Shown one piece after another: positions 1 to 7,200 of a stretch of 8,102 nt of DNA (the first letter of the stretch is position 1; each line of letters starts with the position of its first letter). A program made the translations under genes and the position numbers. The notes under the pieces were generated by a model. That model ran no database searches, had not been told where the DNA came from, and saw only the letters and a list, made by a program, of their open reading frames with translations. Origin of the DNA: Bacteroidales bacterium (GTDB taxonomy: Bacteria; Bacteroidota; Bacteroidia; Bacteroidales; VadinHA17); the NCBI GenBank assembly GCA_016936695.1, contig JAFGXK010000264.1, forward strand, positions 1 through 8,102, read 5' to 3'.

Positions 1-299
1 TCGACGGCATGTTTCTCCATCCTGAAAGTCAGGAACCTGATTATCCTTTCGTCCCTGCGGTATTGCACCTCAAGTTTCTCAATAAGGTCTCCGGTTCCCC
101 TGAATTCAATAAGATAATAAAAGCCTGTCGACTTCTTCTGAATTGGATAGGCCAGCTTTTTCAGGCCCCAGTTCTCTTCATGAATGATCTCACCGTTGTT
201 TTCGGTTATGACCTTCTTGAATTTTTGTACCGCTTCCTTCATCTGGTTCTCAGACAAAACGGGAGTTGCAATGAAAACGGTTTCGTACTGATTCAACAT
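1..299 (-). CDS. rpsF: Small ribosomal subunit protein bS6, 3' part beyond window
   Basis: This is ribosomal protein S6 of the 30S subunit, which pairs with S18 on the platform of the small subunit. Reading leftward from the ATG at 297-299, 99 complete codons are visible before the window ends. The protein begins MLNQYETVFIATPVLS and contains NWGLKKLAYPIQKKSTGFYY (about residues 43-62) and VQYRRDERIIRFLTFR (about residues 78-93), which are the conserved beta strands and basic patch of the S6 fold in Bacteroidota. Family members are only a little longer, so just the carboxyl end is missing. In this phylum rpsF is usually followed by rpsR and rplI, which would lie to the left outside the window. 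No Shine-Dalgarno site is seen; the leader is A/T-rich. It is divergent from dnaX. The identification is very secure. Confidence 0.96.
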   Translation of the reverse strand, partial: MLNQYETVFIATPVLSENQMKEAVQKFKKVITENNGEIIHEENWGLKKLAYPIQKKSTGFYYLIEFRGTGDLIEKLEVQYRRDERIIRFLTFRMEKHAV

Positions 300-338
300 A
301 ATAGTTAACTGTTTTTGTTTTTTAATGATTTTGGCTCG

Positions 339-346
339 CAAAAGTA
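339..346 (-). promoter_or_regulatory. Probable -7 promoter element of rpsF
   Basis: On the minus strand this site reads TACTTTTG, a full match to the Bacteroidota primary sigma factor -7 consensus TAnnTTTG. It lies about 40 bases before the rpsF ATG, giving an expected leader of roughly 30-35 bases. The -33 element (TTG, about 20 bases further upstream) is poor: only a T-tract is present around 366-369. The assignment rests on the -7 match and position. Confidence 0.6.
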
Positions 347-478
347 CAATAATTTTCATTAAAGAAAAATTTTTGCATGATTTTAATACTGAAATAAATG
401 GGCCAATAATGCATTCATCTTATACTGCTTCGCCCGGGTTAATTTGTTGCTCCTTTTTCAGGCAGAATGCTTTTTGAT

Positions 479-486
479 TATATTTG
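479..486 (+). promoter_or_regulatory. Probable -7 promoter element of dnaX
   Basis: The site reads TATATTTG, matching the Bacteroidota -7 consensus TAnnTTTG. Transcription would begin near 491-493, leaving a leader of about 35 bases before the ATG at 527. The expected -33 TTG is degenerate; T-rich sequence at 454-458 is at the right distance. If real, this promoter also rules out the in-frame ATG at 467, which would lie upstream of the transcript start. Confidence 0.5.
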
Positions 487-526
487 TGTTTCATCAAATT
501 TCATTCGCGCCGGAGTCAACAGGTTT

Positions 527-2275
527 ATGGAAAATTTCATAGTATCAGCAAGAAAATACAGGCCGGCAACCTTCGACATGGTTGTGGGGCAGGATACAAT
601 TACAAATACACTGAAAGCCGCAATAAAAGGGAACCATCTGGCACAGGCCTACCTTTTTTGCGGCCCCAGGGGAGTTGGTAAAACAACCTGTGCAAGGATA
701 TTTGCCAAGACTATCAACTGCAGTAATCTCAGGGAAAATGGCGAAGCTTGTGATGCCTGCGAATCGTGCCTGTCATTCAATACATTTCGATCGTTTAACA
801 TCCATGAACTGGATGCCGCTTCCAACAATAAGGTGGAAGACATCAGGAACCTTACCGACCAGGTGAGAATACCGCCTCAGGTTGGCAAATACAGCATCTA
901 CATAATTGATGAGGTTCACATGCTCTCCACTCAGGCGTTCAACGCATTTCTTAAGACACTTGAGGAACCTCCTTCGCATGCGATCTTTATCCTCGCCACA
1001 ACCGAAAAACATAAGATAATACCCACCATCCTCTCCAGATGCCAGATATTCGATTTCAACAGGATACGAATTGAGGACATTGCGGCTCGTTTGGCATATG
1101 TTGCAACCAATGAGGGTGTTGCTGCCGAAGAGGAGGCTCTTCATATCATTGCCCAGAAGGCTGACGGGGCCCTGAGAGACGCTCTTTCCATCTTTGACCA
1201 GATCGTCAGCCTGTGCGGTAAGAAGATTACTTACAAGGACGTCATCGGAAACCTTAACGTGCTTGATTTCGAATATTACTTCCGGACGGTTGAAGCCGCG
1301 ATGAAAGGGGACACTTCATCAGTTCTAACGATCTTCAGCGAGGTGCTGGAAAAGGGCTTTGACGGACACAATTTTGTATCGGGCCTGTGCAGTCATCTCC
1401 GCGATCTTCTTGTATGCAAGGATGAGATCACCCTGAAACTTCTCGAGGCAACCCCTGTTATCCGGCAGAGATACCTCGAACAGACCAGGAACTGCTCCGA
1501 AGAATTCATCTTTAAGGCACTGGAACTTGGAAGCAATACAGATCTTTCATATAAAGCGAGCAAGAATCCGCGCCTTCATGTCGAGTTGTTTCTTATCCGG
1601 TTGTCCCGCCTGAATACAGTAACAACCGAAGTGACAGAAAAAAAAAAGTCTGAAATAACCCAAAAGGAAGAAGAGGTACCAGCTCCTTCAAAGTCGGGCA
1701 TAATCAGGGAAACAGCGGACCATCCGGCAGCTTTCAGGACCGAACAGACTGAACATCCGGGCGGGAAACATGCACCTGTAATCGAAAAACAAACCCGGTC
1801 ATTTTCAATTAAGGATATTATTTCTGAAGACAAGAAAGATAATGCACCGGTAAGTGATCAGACTGACGACAAGGCTCCTGAAGCGCAGCAGCAGGATCAG
1901 GTTCCGGCAGAAGAACTTACAACTGAATCATTTGATAAGGCATGGAAGGAATTTACCGATTCATTGAAAGGAGAGGGAGTCAGGGTGGTCAGCATGTTCA
2001 AATCGGTGAAGACAGAAATAAATGAGGATAAAGATATCACCATTCATCTTTCAAATGCTGCACAGAAGGACCTTTTTGTCCTGAACTACAAACCCCGCCT
2101 TTCCGCTTTCCTGCAGAAGAGGTTCAATCCGGGAGAAATAGAAATTCTTACAATGGTTGATCTCTCTGAAAACAACGAAATTATCTATTCGGATGAACAG
2201 AAATATAATCACCTGGTTTCAAAATATCCTGGTCTGAAGGATTTTAAGAAAGCCTTCAATCTTGATATTCCCTAA
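527..2275 (+). CDS. dnaX: DNA polymerase III clamp-loader subunit gamma/tau
   Basis: DnaX is the ATPase subunit of the clamp loader that places the sliding clamp on primed DNA; the long tau form also tethers polymerase and helicase. The 582-residue product starts MENFIVSARKYRP, the usual start in this phylum. Domain I has Walker A GPRGVGKT (46-53), zinc cysteines C65, C75, C78 and C81, Walker B D128-E129, the LSRC motif with arginine finger R172, and sensor II R218. The oligomerisation domain ends with LHVELFLIRLSRL (about 349-361). A charged, low-complexity linker follows to about 465, then a conserved tail domain. An in-frame ATG at 467 would add 20 residues, but it precedes the likely promoter and adds nothing conserved; GGAG lies at 512-515. 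An A10 run at codons 371-374 probably yields a shorter gamma-like form. The next gene follows 23 bases downstream. Confidence 0.96.
   Translation: MENFIVSARKYRPATFDMVVGQDTITNTLKAAIKGNHLAQAYLFCGPRGVGKTTCARIFAKTINCSNLRENGEACDACESCLSFNTFRSFNIHELDAASNNKVEDIRNLTDQVRIPPQVGKYSIYIIDEVHMLSTQAFNAFLKTLEEPPSHAIFILATTEKHKIIPTILSRCQIFDFNRIRIEDIAARLAYVATNEGVAAEEEALHIIAQKADGALRDALSIFDQIVSLCGKKITYKDVIGNLNVLDFEYYFRTVEAAMKGDTSSVLTIFSEVLEKGFDGHNFVSGLCSHLRDLLVCKDEITLKLLEATPVIRQRYLEQTRNCSEEFIFKALELGSNTDLSYKASKNPRLHVELFLIRLSRLNTVTTEVTEKKKSEITQKEEEVPAPSKSGIIRETADHPAAFRTEQTEHPGGKHAPVIEKQTRSFSIKDIISEDKKDNAPVSDQTDDKAPEAQQQDQVPAEELTTESFDKAWKEFTDSLKGEGVRVVSMFKSVKTEINEDKDITIHLSNAAQKDLFVLNYKPRLSAFLQKRFNPGEIEILTMVDLSENNEIIYSDEQKYNHLVSKYPGLKDFKKAFNLDIP
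1638..1658 (+). other. dnaX: Putative programmed slippage site in dnaX (A10-G with stops in both shifted frames)
   Basis: Ten consecutive A (1638-1647) are followed by G1648. In the dnaX frame the codons are GAA AAA AAA AAG TCT, so 1642-1648 is the heptamer A AAA AAG in the phase required for -1 slippage. A -1 shift, or one extra A in the mRNA, gives one Val codon and then TGA at 1651-1653, making a 375-residue protein. Loss of one A gives Ser-Leu-Lys and then TAA at 1656-1658, making 376 residues. Both products would keep the ATPase and oligomerisation domains and lose the linker and tau tail. E. coli and T. thermophilus dnaX make gamma at equivalent A-rich sites. That the site is active here is inference. 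Confidence 0.7.
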
Positions 2276-2298
2276 ATACCTGGTTAATGTAATGACAG

Positions 2299-3045
2299 GT
2301 GCATGAAGACTACGACATATTGAAAAATTACCAGGAAGAGCAGACTTTAGAAGAAATAAGGGCAGCTGGTATTGCCCACGACCTTAACAACGTTCTAACA
2401 GTCATCTCCGGCTATGCAGAAATGCTGAGAGATGATCTTGCCTGTAATGAGTTGTTTAAAGAGAATGCCGAAAGAATACTTTCTGCTATAGACCGGGCAA
2501 AGTCACTGACCGGGAAACTGCTGGAATCAGGGAACAGCCCTTCTGAAAATAAAACCATTGTAAACCTGAATGATGTGGTTGCAGAAACACTCGATTTCTT
2601 TCGTCCTTCATTGCCGTCAGAGATAAGTCTTATTACCGGTTTCCACACTGAAGCCATTCCCGTTTCTGCTGATTCGTCCGAATTGCTCAGGGTTTTTCTT
2701 AATATAATCAGGAACGCTGTCCAGTCGATGGAGGGAAAGGGAGGTACACTGTCTGTTCACTCCTCAGTGAGGGAAGATGAGGAAAAGCATACTGGTGAAG
2801 ACAGTCAGGCAGGAAAGGCTGGCATTGTAACCATAACCGACACCGGTTGCGGAATGGATTCGCTGACATTGGAAAGAATTTTTGAGCCTTATTTTACCTT
2901 ACGGTCCTATGGTTCGGGTACAGGCATCGGACTTTATGTATCAAGGGAGATAATCAGAGGACTGGGAGGAACCATAAGCGTCTCAAGCAGGGAAAACGAA
3001 GGCACGGTTTTTACAGTCTGCCTTCCGTTGTTTAATCGCGGTTGA
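2299..3045 (+). CDS. Soluble sensor-less histidine kinase
   Basis: This is a two-component histidine kinase core of 248 residues. It autophosphorylates a histidine and would pass the phosphate to a receiver. The H-box GIAHDLNNVLTVISGYAEML places the phosphoacceptor at His27. The ATPase domain shows the N-box LLRVFLNIIRNAVQSM (129-144), G1 DTGCGM (181-186), F-box IFEPYFTL (194-201) and G2 GSGTGIGL (205-212). No membrane segment and no PAS, GAF or other sensor is present; only 26 residues precede His27, so input must come from a partner or be absent. A hydrophilic insert at about 157-174 interrupts the ATPase strands. The start is a GTG at 2299, because stops at 2290-2295 close the frame; a TTG at 2320 is an alternative. 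It lies 23 bases after dnaX and 79 before a receiver gene. The substrate is unknown. Confidence 0.88.
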   Translation: MHEDYDILKNYQEEQTLEEIRAAGIAHDLNNVLTVISGYAEMLRDDLACNELFKENAERILSAIDRAKSLTGKLLESGNSPSENKTIVNLNDVVAETLDFFRPSLPSEISLITGFHTEAIPVSADSSELLRVFLNIIRNAVQSMEGKGGTLSVHSSVREDEEKHTGEDSQAGKAGIVTITDTGCGMDSLTLERIFEPYFTLRSYGSGTGIGLYVSREIIRGLGGTISVSSRENEGTVFTVCLPLFNRG

Positions 3046-3077
3046 TAATTGATGAACACTATTTGAATAAGAATTTG

Positions 3078-3085
3078 TAACTTAG
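3078..3085 (+). promoter_or_regulatory. Weak -7-like element before the receiver gene
   Basis: TAACTTAG differs by one base from the Bacteroidota -7 consensus TAnnTTTG. It would give a leader of about 35 bases before the ATG at 3125. No convincing -33 TTG stands at the usual distance. The receiver gene may equally be read from upstream. Confidence 0.25.
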
Positions 3086-3124
3086 CGTTTTCAATGTTTT
3101 TGTAATATACAAATCCAGATAGAA

Positions 3125-3499
3125 ATGCCGGTTGTCATGATCATTGAAGATGACAGGGAACTGCGGGAGATGCTCAGAACCGCACTTCTAAGGAAGGAAT
3201 ATACGATACTTGAAGCTGATAACGGCAGGGAGGCGCTGAAAAACTTCAAACCGGGCGTTACCGACTTGGTGATAACCGATCTTCTTATGCCGGAAGAGGA
3301 TGGCCTTGAAGTCATCATTAAGATGCGGGAACTTAAAAAAGGTATCAGGGTTATTGCAATTTCAGGAGGGGGAAAAGCCGGTCCGGGGAACTACCTCGAT
3401 ATGGCAAGGGCCCTTGGGGCTGATGCTGTGTTTTCCAAGCCCTTTGCGGTTACCGACCTTGTGAACCGTATTGATGAACTGCTCAGGATCGAACAATAA
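3125..3499 (+). CDS. Single-domain response regulator (CheY-like receiver)
   Basis: The 124 residues form just one receiver domain. The acidic pocket is E8-D9-D10, the phosphoacceptor is D52 in DLVITDLLMPEEDG, the switch Ser is S80 in IAISGGGK, and the conserved lysine is K105 in SKPF. No DNA-binding or enzymatic output domain follows, so it would act by protein contact or as a phosphate relay. It sits 79 bases after the histidine kinase, and the two are probably partners. The SGGGK segment followed by ARALGAD resembles stand-alone receivers and those attached to hybrid sensor kinases, which fits a split hybrid. The ATG is preceded by A-rich sequence with no Shine-Dalgarno match. The fold is certain; the partner and the output are inferred. 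Confidence 0.92.
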   Translation: MPVVMIIEDDRELREMLRTALLRKEYTILEADNGREALKNFKPGVTDLVITDLLMPEEDGLEVIIKMRELKKGIRVIAISGGGKAGPGNYLDMARALGADAVFSKPFAVTDLVNRIDELLRIEQ

Positions 3500-3510
3500 T
3501 TATTTAAAAT

Positions 3511-3520
3511 TGTTTAAACA
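3511..3520 (+). repeat. 10-bp perfect palindrome upstream of ferritin
   Basis: TGTTTAAACA is a perfect 10-base inverted repeat in the 44-base gap between the receiver gene and the ferritin gene, 23 bases before the ferritin ATG. It could be an operator half-site pair, but it is short, lies in very AT-rich sequence and matches no iron or peroxide regulator box that I recognise. Confidence 0.35.
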
Positions 3521-3543
3521 GTCAAATCTTAACTCAAAAAAAT

Positions 3544-4035
3544 ATGTTGAAGAAAAAAGTTGAAGACATCTGCAACCGTCAGATCGAAAGAGAAGGATAC
3601 TCATCAAACCTCTATCTTGCAATGGCTGTATGGGCCGAAACTAAAGGTTTTGGAGGCACATCAGGCTGGCTTTATGCTCAGGCCGAAGAGGAACGCGAGC
3701 ATATGCTTAAACTGATTAAATTTGTCAACGACAGGGGCGGAAAGGCCATTGTCCCTGCTTTCCAGAAACCAGCAGCCGAGTTTGAAAGCGTTCAGTCACT
3801 TTTTGAAGAGGTACTGAAACATGAAGAATTCATAACATCAAGTATTAATGAAATGGTCGAACTGACTCTCGCTGAGAAAGACTATACAACCCATAATTTC
3901 CTTCAGTGGTATGTTGCAGAACAGATCGAGGAAGAATCTAATGCAAAAGGTATTCTCGATAAACTTAACCTGGGAGGTAAGCATAATCTTTATCCTTTCG
4001 ACCGCGACCTTCAGCGGTCAAGAACTGAGAAATAG
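3544..4035 (+). CDS. ftnA: Bacterial non-haem ferritin
   Basis: Ferritin assembles into a 24-subunit cytoplasmic shell that oxidises Fe(II) and stores it as a mineral core. The product has 163 residues, the normal length for bacterial FtnA. Its ligand positions match my recollection of the E. coli protein number for number: ferroxidase residues E17, Y24, E50, H53, E94, Q127 and E130, and third-site residues E49, E126 and E129. NFLQWYVAEQIEEE (118-131) is the family signature on the fourth helix. No haem-binding Met at the bacterioferritin position is evident, so ferritin rather than bacterioferritin is preferred. The start ATG follows an A7 run with no Shine-Dalgarno site, as is common in Bacteroidota. 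It lies 44 bases after the receiver gene and ends before a strong terminator-like hairpin. No clear promoter of its own is seen. Confidence 0.95.
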   Translation: MLKKKVEDICNRQIEREGYSSNLYLAMAVWAETKGFGGTSGWLYAQAEEEREHMLKLIKFVNDRGGKAIVPAFQKPAAEFESVQSLFEEVLKHEEFITSSINEMVELTLAEKDYTTHNFLQWYVAEQIEEESNAKGILDKLNLGGKHNLYPFDRDLQRSRTEK

Positions 4036-4099
4036 GTATCAGAATAATTTTTTCAGTATTTACTTATTCCCCGTAAATCATATTTTGGGAAGATTTCTT

Positions 4100-4142
4100 A
4101 AAGCCCGGTAACTGACATTAAGTAAATTGGTTACCGGGCTTT
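4100..4142 (+). terminator. Probable intrinsic terminator after ferritin
   Basis: A perfect 13-base inverted repeat (AAAGCCCGGTAAC at 4100-4112 and GTTACCGGGCTTT at 4130-4142) encloses a 17-base loop. The stem has a GC-rich core and ends in TTT, with a broken T-rich stretch after it (GTCATT). It lies 64 bases past the ferritin stop and upstream of the secA promoter, so it most likely ends the rightward transcript coming from dnaX or ferritin. The short U-tract is its weak point. Confidence 0.75.
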
Positions 4143-4198
4143 GTCATTGCAGCCCCGCGGAATGATGTAACTGCCGGTCCAATATAAACGGGGTGTTA

Positions 4199-4229
4199 TT
4201 GACAACCTTTGCGAAAAAGAGTAATTTTG
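4199..4229 (+). promoter_or_regulatory. secA promoter (Bacteroidota -33/-7 type)
   Basis: TTG at 4199-4201 is followed after 20 bases by TAATTTTG at 4222-4229. This matches both the -33 TTG and the -7 TAnnTTTG of the Bacteroidota primary sigma factor at the usual spacing. Transcription would start near 4234-4236, about 30 bases before the secA ATG. It is the best promoter in the window. Confidence 0.8.
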
Positions 4230-4265
4230 CGGGATATTTTCAGGAATTGTAAAAAACTGTTATAA

Positions 4266-7200
4266 ATGGATTTTATCAATAAAATGCTTGGTTTGTTCCT
4301 TGGCAATAAGTATGAGAGGGACATCAAGGAGATTACCCCCTACGTTAAGGAAGTGATTCAGGAATATGAGAAATTGAAGGATATTTCCAATGACCAGCTC
4401 AGAGAACTTACCTTCAGTCTGAAAAAGGAATTATTGGAAGCACTTGAATCTGAGGAAAATGAGATAAAAGCATTAAGGCATAAAGCTGAGGAAGAGGAAG
4501 ATGTTGACCAGAAAGAGGAGTATTACAATCAGATCGACAAGCTGGAAAAACTGATTGAAGAGAAGATTGAGAAAACGCTCGATTCCCTTCTCCCACGCGG
4601 GTTTGCCATTATGAGGGAGACTGCAAGAAGATTCAAGGAGAACGATTCTCTGGAAGTCACGGCACTTCAGTACGACAGGGATCTTGCAGCAACCAGGGAA
4701 AGTATTGTTATAAAGGGAGACAAGGCTGTCTGGAGCAACCTTTGGATAGCAGGAGGAAATGAGATCGTGTGGGATATGGTCCACTATGATGTTCAGCTAA
4801 TAGGCGGTGTAGCCCTGCACAAGGGAAAAATTTCCGAAATGGCTACAGGTGAAGGAAAAACACTCGTTGCCACCTTGCCGGTATTCCTGAATGCGCTGGC
4901 CGGCAGAGGCGTCCACATCGTTACAGTCAACGACTACCTTTCCAAACGCGACTCTGAATGGATGGGGCCGATGTATGAATTTCACGGACTTACGGTTGAT
5001 TGCATCGACAAGCACCAGCCTAATTCAGCCGCAAGGCGCAAAGCATACAATGCTGATATTACTTTCGGGACAAACAATGAATTCGGATTTGACTACCTGA
5101 GGGATAATATGGCAATAAATCCCGAAGACCTTGTCCAGAGGAAACATCATTACGCTATCGTTGACGAGGTCGACTCGGTGCTCATCGATGATGCCCGTAC
5201 TCCTCTTATTATATCAGGCCCAACTGCAAAAAGCGACACTCAGCAATTCGATGAACTAAAACCAAAGGTTGACAAGCTGGTAAGTGCACAGAGGCGGCTG
5301 GTTACCCAGATACTTGCTGATTCAAAGAAACTGATTGGCGAAGGCAATAATGAGGAAGGCGGAAAACTGCTCCTCAGAGCATACAAGGGACTGCCGAAAA
5401 ACAATGCACTCATCAAATATCTGAGCGAGGAAGGAAACAGAACCCTTCTTCAGAAGACCGAGAACTTCTACATGCAGAATAACAGCAAGGAGATGCCCAA
5501 GGTCACAGATGAACTCTTTTTCATTATTGATGAAAAGGCAAATTCAATAGAACTCACCGAGAAAGGCCTCGACCTTATCTCTGATTCGTTTCAGGATGCA
5601 AGCTTCTTCGTGCTTCCCGACGTGGGTTCAAAAATTGCCGATCTTGAAAAGGCGGGACTGGACGAGAGGGAAAAGCTAAGAAAGAAGGACGAACTCCTGC
5701 AGGATTATTCGGTAAAATCAGAGCGCGTCCATACAATGACACAGCTTCTCAAGGCATGGACCCTTTTTGACAAGGACGTGGAATATGTGGTGATCGACAA
5801 CAAGGTGAAAATAGTCGACGAACAAACGGGAAGGATACTGGAGGGACGCCGCTATTCCGATGGCCTGCATCAGGCCATTGAAGCAAAGGAGAATGTGAAG
5901 GTTGAAGAAGCCACCCAGACTTATGCAACCATTACCCTGCAGAACTATTTCAGGATGTATCATAAACTTGCCGGCATGACAGGAACAGCAGAGACCGAAG
6001 CCGGAGAGTTCTGGAACATTTATAAGCTTGACGTAGTTGTGATTCCGACCAATAAGCAGATCGTCAGGAACGACCGGGAGGATCTTGTTTATAAAACCAA
6101 AAGGGAAAAATACAATGCGGTTATTGATGAGATTCTCCAGTTGAACAAGATCGGACGTCCTGTTCTTGTAGGTACAACCTCAGTGGAAATCTCGGAACTC
6201 CTTAGCAGGATGTTGAAAATGAAGGGGCTTAAACATAATGTGTTGAATGCCAAGCTTCACCAGCGCGAGGCTGAAATAGTCGCAGAGGCCGGAAAATCAG
6301 GTACAATAACTATTGCCACCAATATGGCCGGCCGTGGTACCGACATAAAGCTTACCGCCGAGGTTCGTGCGGCAGGCGGACTGGCTATCATTGGAACGGA
6401 AAGGCATGAATCACGCCGCGTCGACCGCCAGTTAAGGGGAAGATCAGGCCGGCAGGGTGACCCTGGCTCATCTCAGTTCTTCGTTTCCCTCGAAGATGAA
6501 CTTATGAGGCTCTTCGGATCAGAAAGGATCGCAGGCATAATGGATAAGCTCGGCTTGAAGGATGGAGAGGAGATTCAGCACCCGATGATTACCAAATCGA
6601 TCGAACGGGCCCAGAAAAAGGTGGAAGAAAATAACTTCGGAATCAGGAAAAGGCTTCTGGAGTATGATGACGTAATGAATTCCCAGAGAGAAGTAATCTA
6701 TAAGAAAAGAAAACATGCGCTTCTTGGGGAAAGACTTTCGGTCGATGTTGCAAACATGATGTTCGACGTTACTGAGAATCTTGTTGAGACTTACCACACG
6801 GATGGTGATTTTGAAAATTTCGAATTTGACCTTATTCGTTCTTTCTCAATGGATTCTCCTGTTTCCAAACAGGATTTTCAGAAAGACAGTGCCCAACAGA
6901 TTACTGATAAGGTATATGAAAAAGTTCTCGACACTTACAAGAGAAAGATCGAGGCTATATCAAATCAGGCTTACCCCGTTCTGAAGGATGTCTACGAAAG
7001 AATGTCACATGTATATGAAAATGTGGTTGTCCCGATTTCCGACGGAGTAAGGGTCTTCCAGGTTGTTACAAACCTTAAGGCAACGGCTGAATCGGAAGGC
7101 CGGGAACTGGCAAAGGCCTATGAAAAAACAGTTGTTCTTGCCACTATCGATGAAATCTGGAAGGAACATCTGCGTGAAATGGATGAGCTTAAACAATCGG

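Noticed and set aside
9..308. A 99-codon plus-strand open frame at the left edge
   Set aside because: It is antisense to rpsF, whose minus-strand translation is a clear bS6 protein; the plus-strand product has no recognisable features.
300..338. Possible S6:S18-binding autoregulatory leader in front of rpsF
   Set aside because: The leader from the likely start site is short and AT-rich, with no CCG-containing bulged hairpin that I can find; only an 8-base palindrome AGTTAACT (303-310) is present.
773..1144. A 123-codon minus-strand open frame inside dnaX
   Set aside because: It is opposite the conserved ATPase core of DnaX and has no start context or similarity of its own.
1638..1647. The A10 run as a sequencing or assembly length error
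   Set aside because: With ten A the frame stays open into a conserved-looking DnaX tail domain of over 200 residues; nine or eleven would truncate the gene at once. The genomic length therefore appears right.
2276..2298. A missing sensor domain of the kinase hidden upstream by a frameshift
   Set aside because: Only 23 bases separate the kinase from dnaX, with stops in the kinase frame at 2290-2295, and the upstream sequence is fully accounted for by the conserved DnaX tail.
4143..4198. GC-rich patches between the ferritin terminator and the secA promoter, with a CCCCG/CGGGG pairing (4153-4157 and 4189-4193)
   Set aside because: The stem is only five pairs across a 31-base loop, and it lies upstream of the likely secA transcript start, so it would not be in the mRNA leader.
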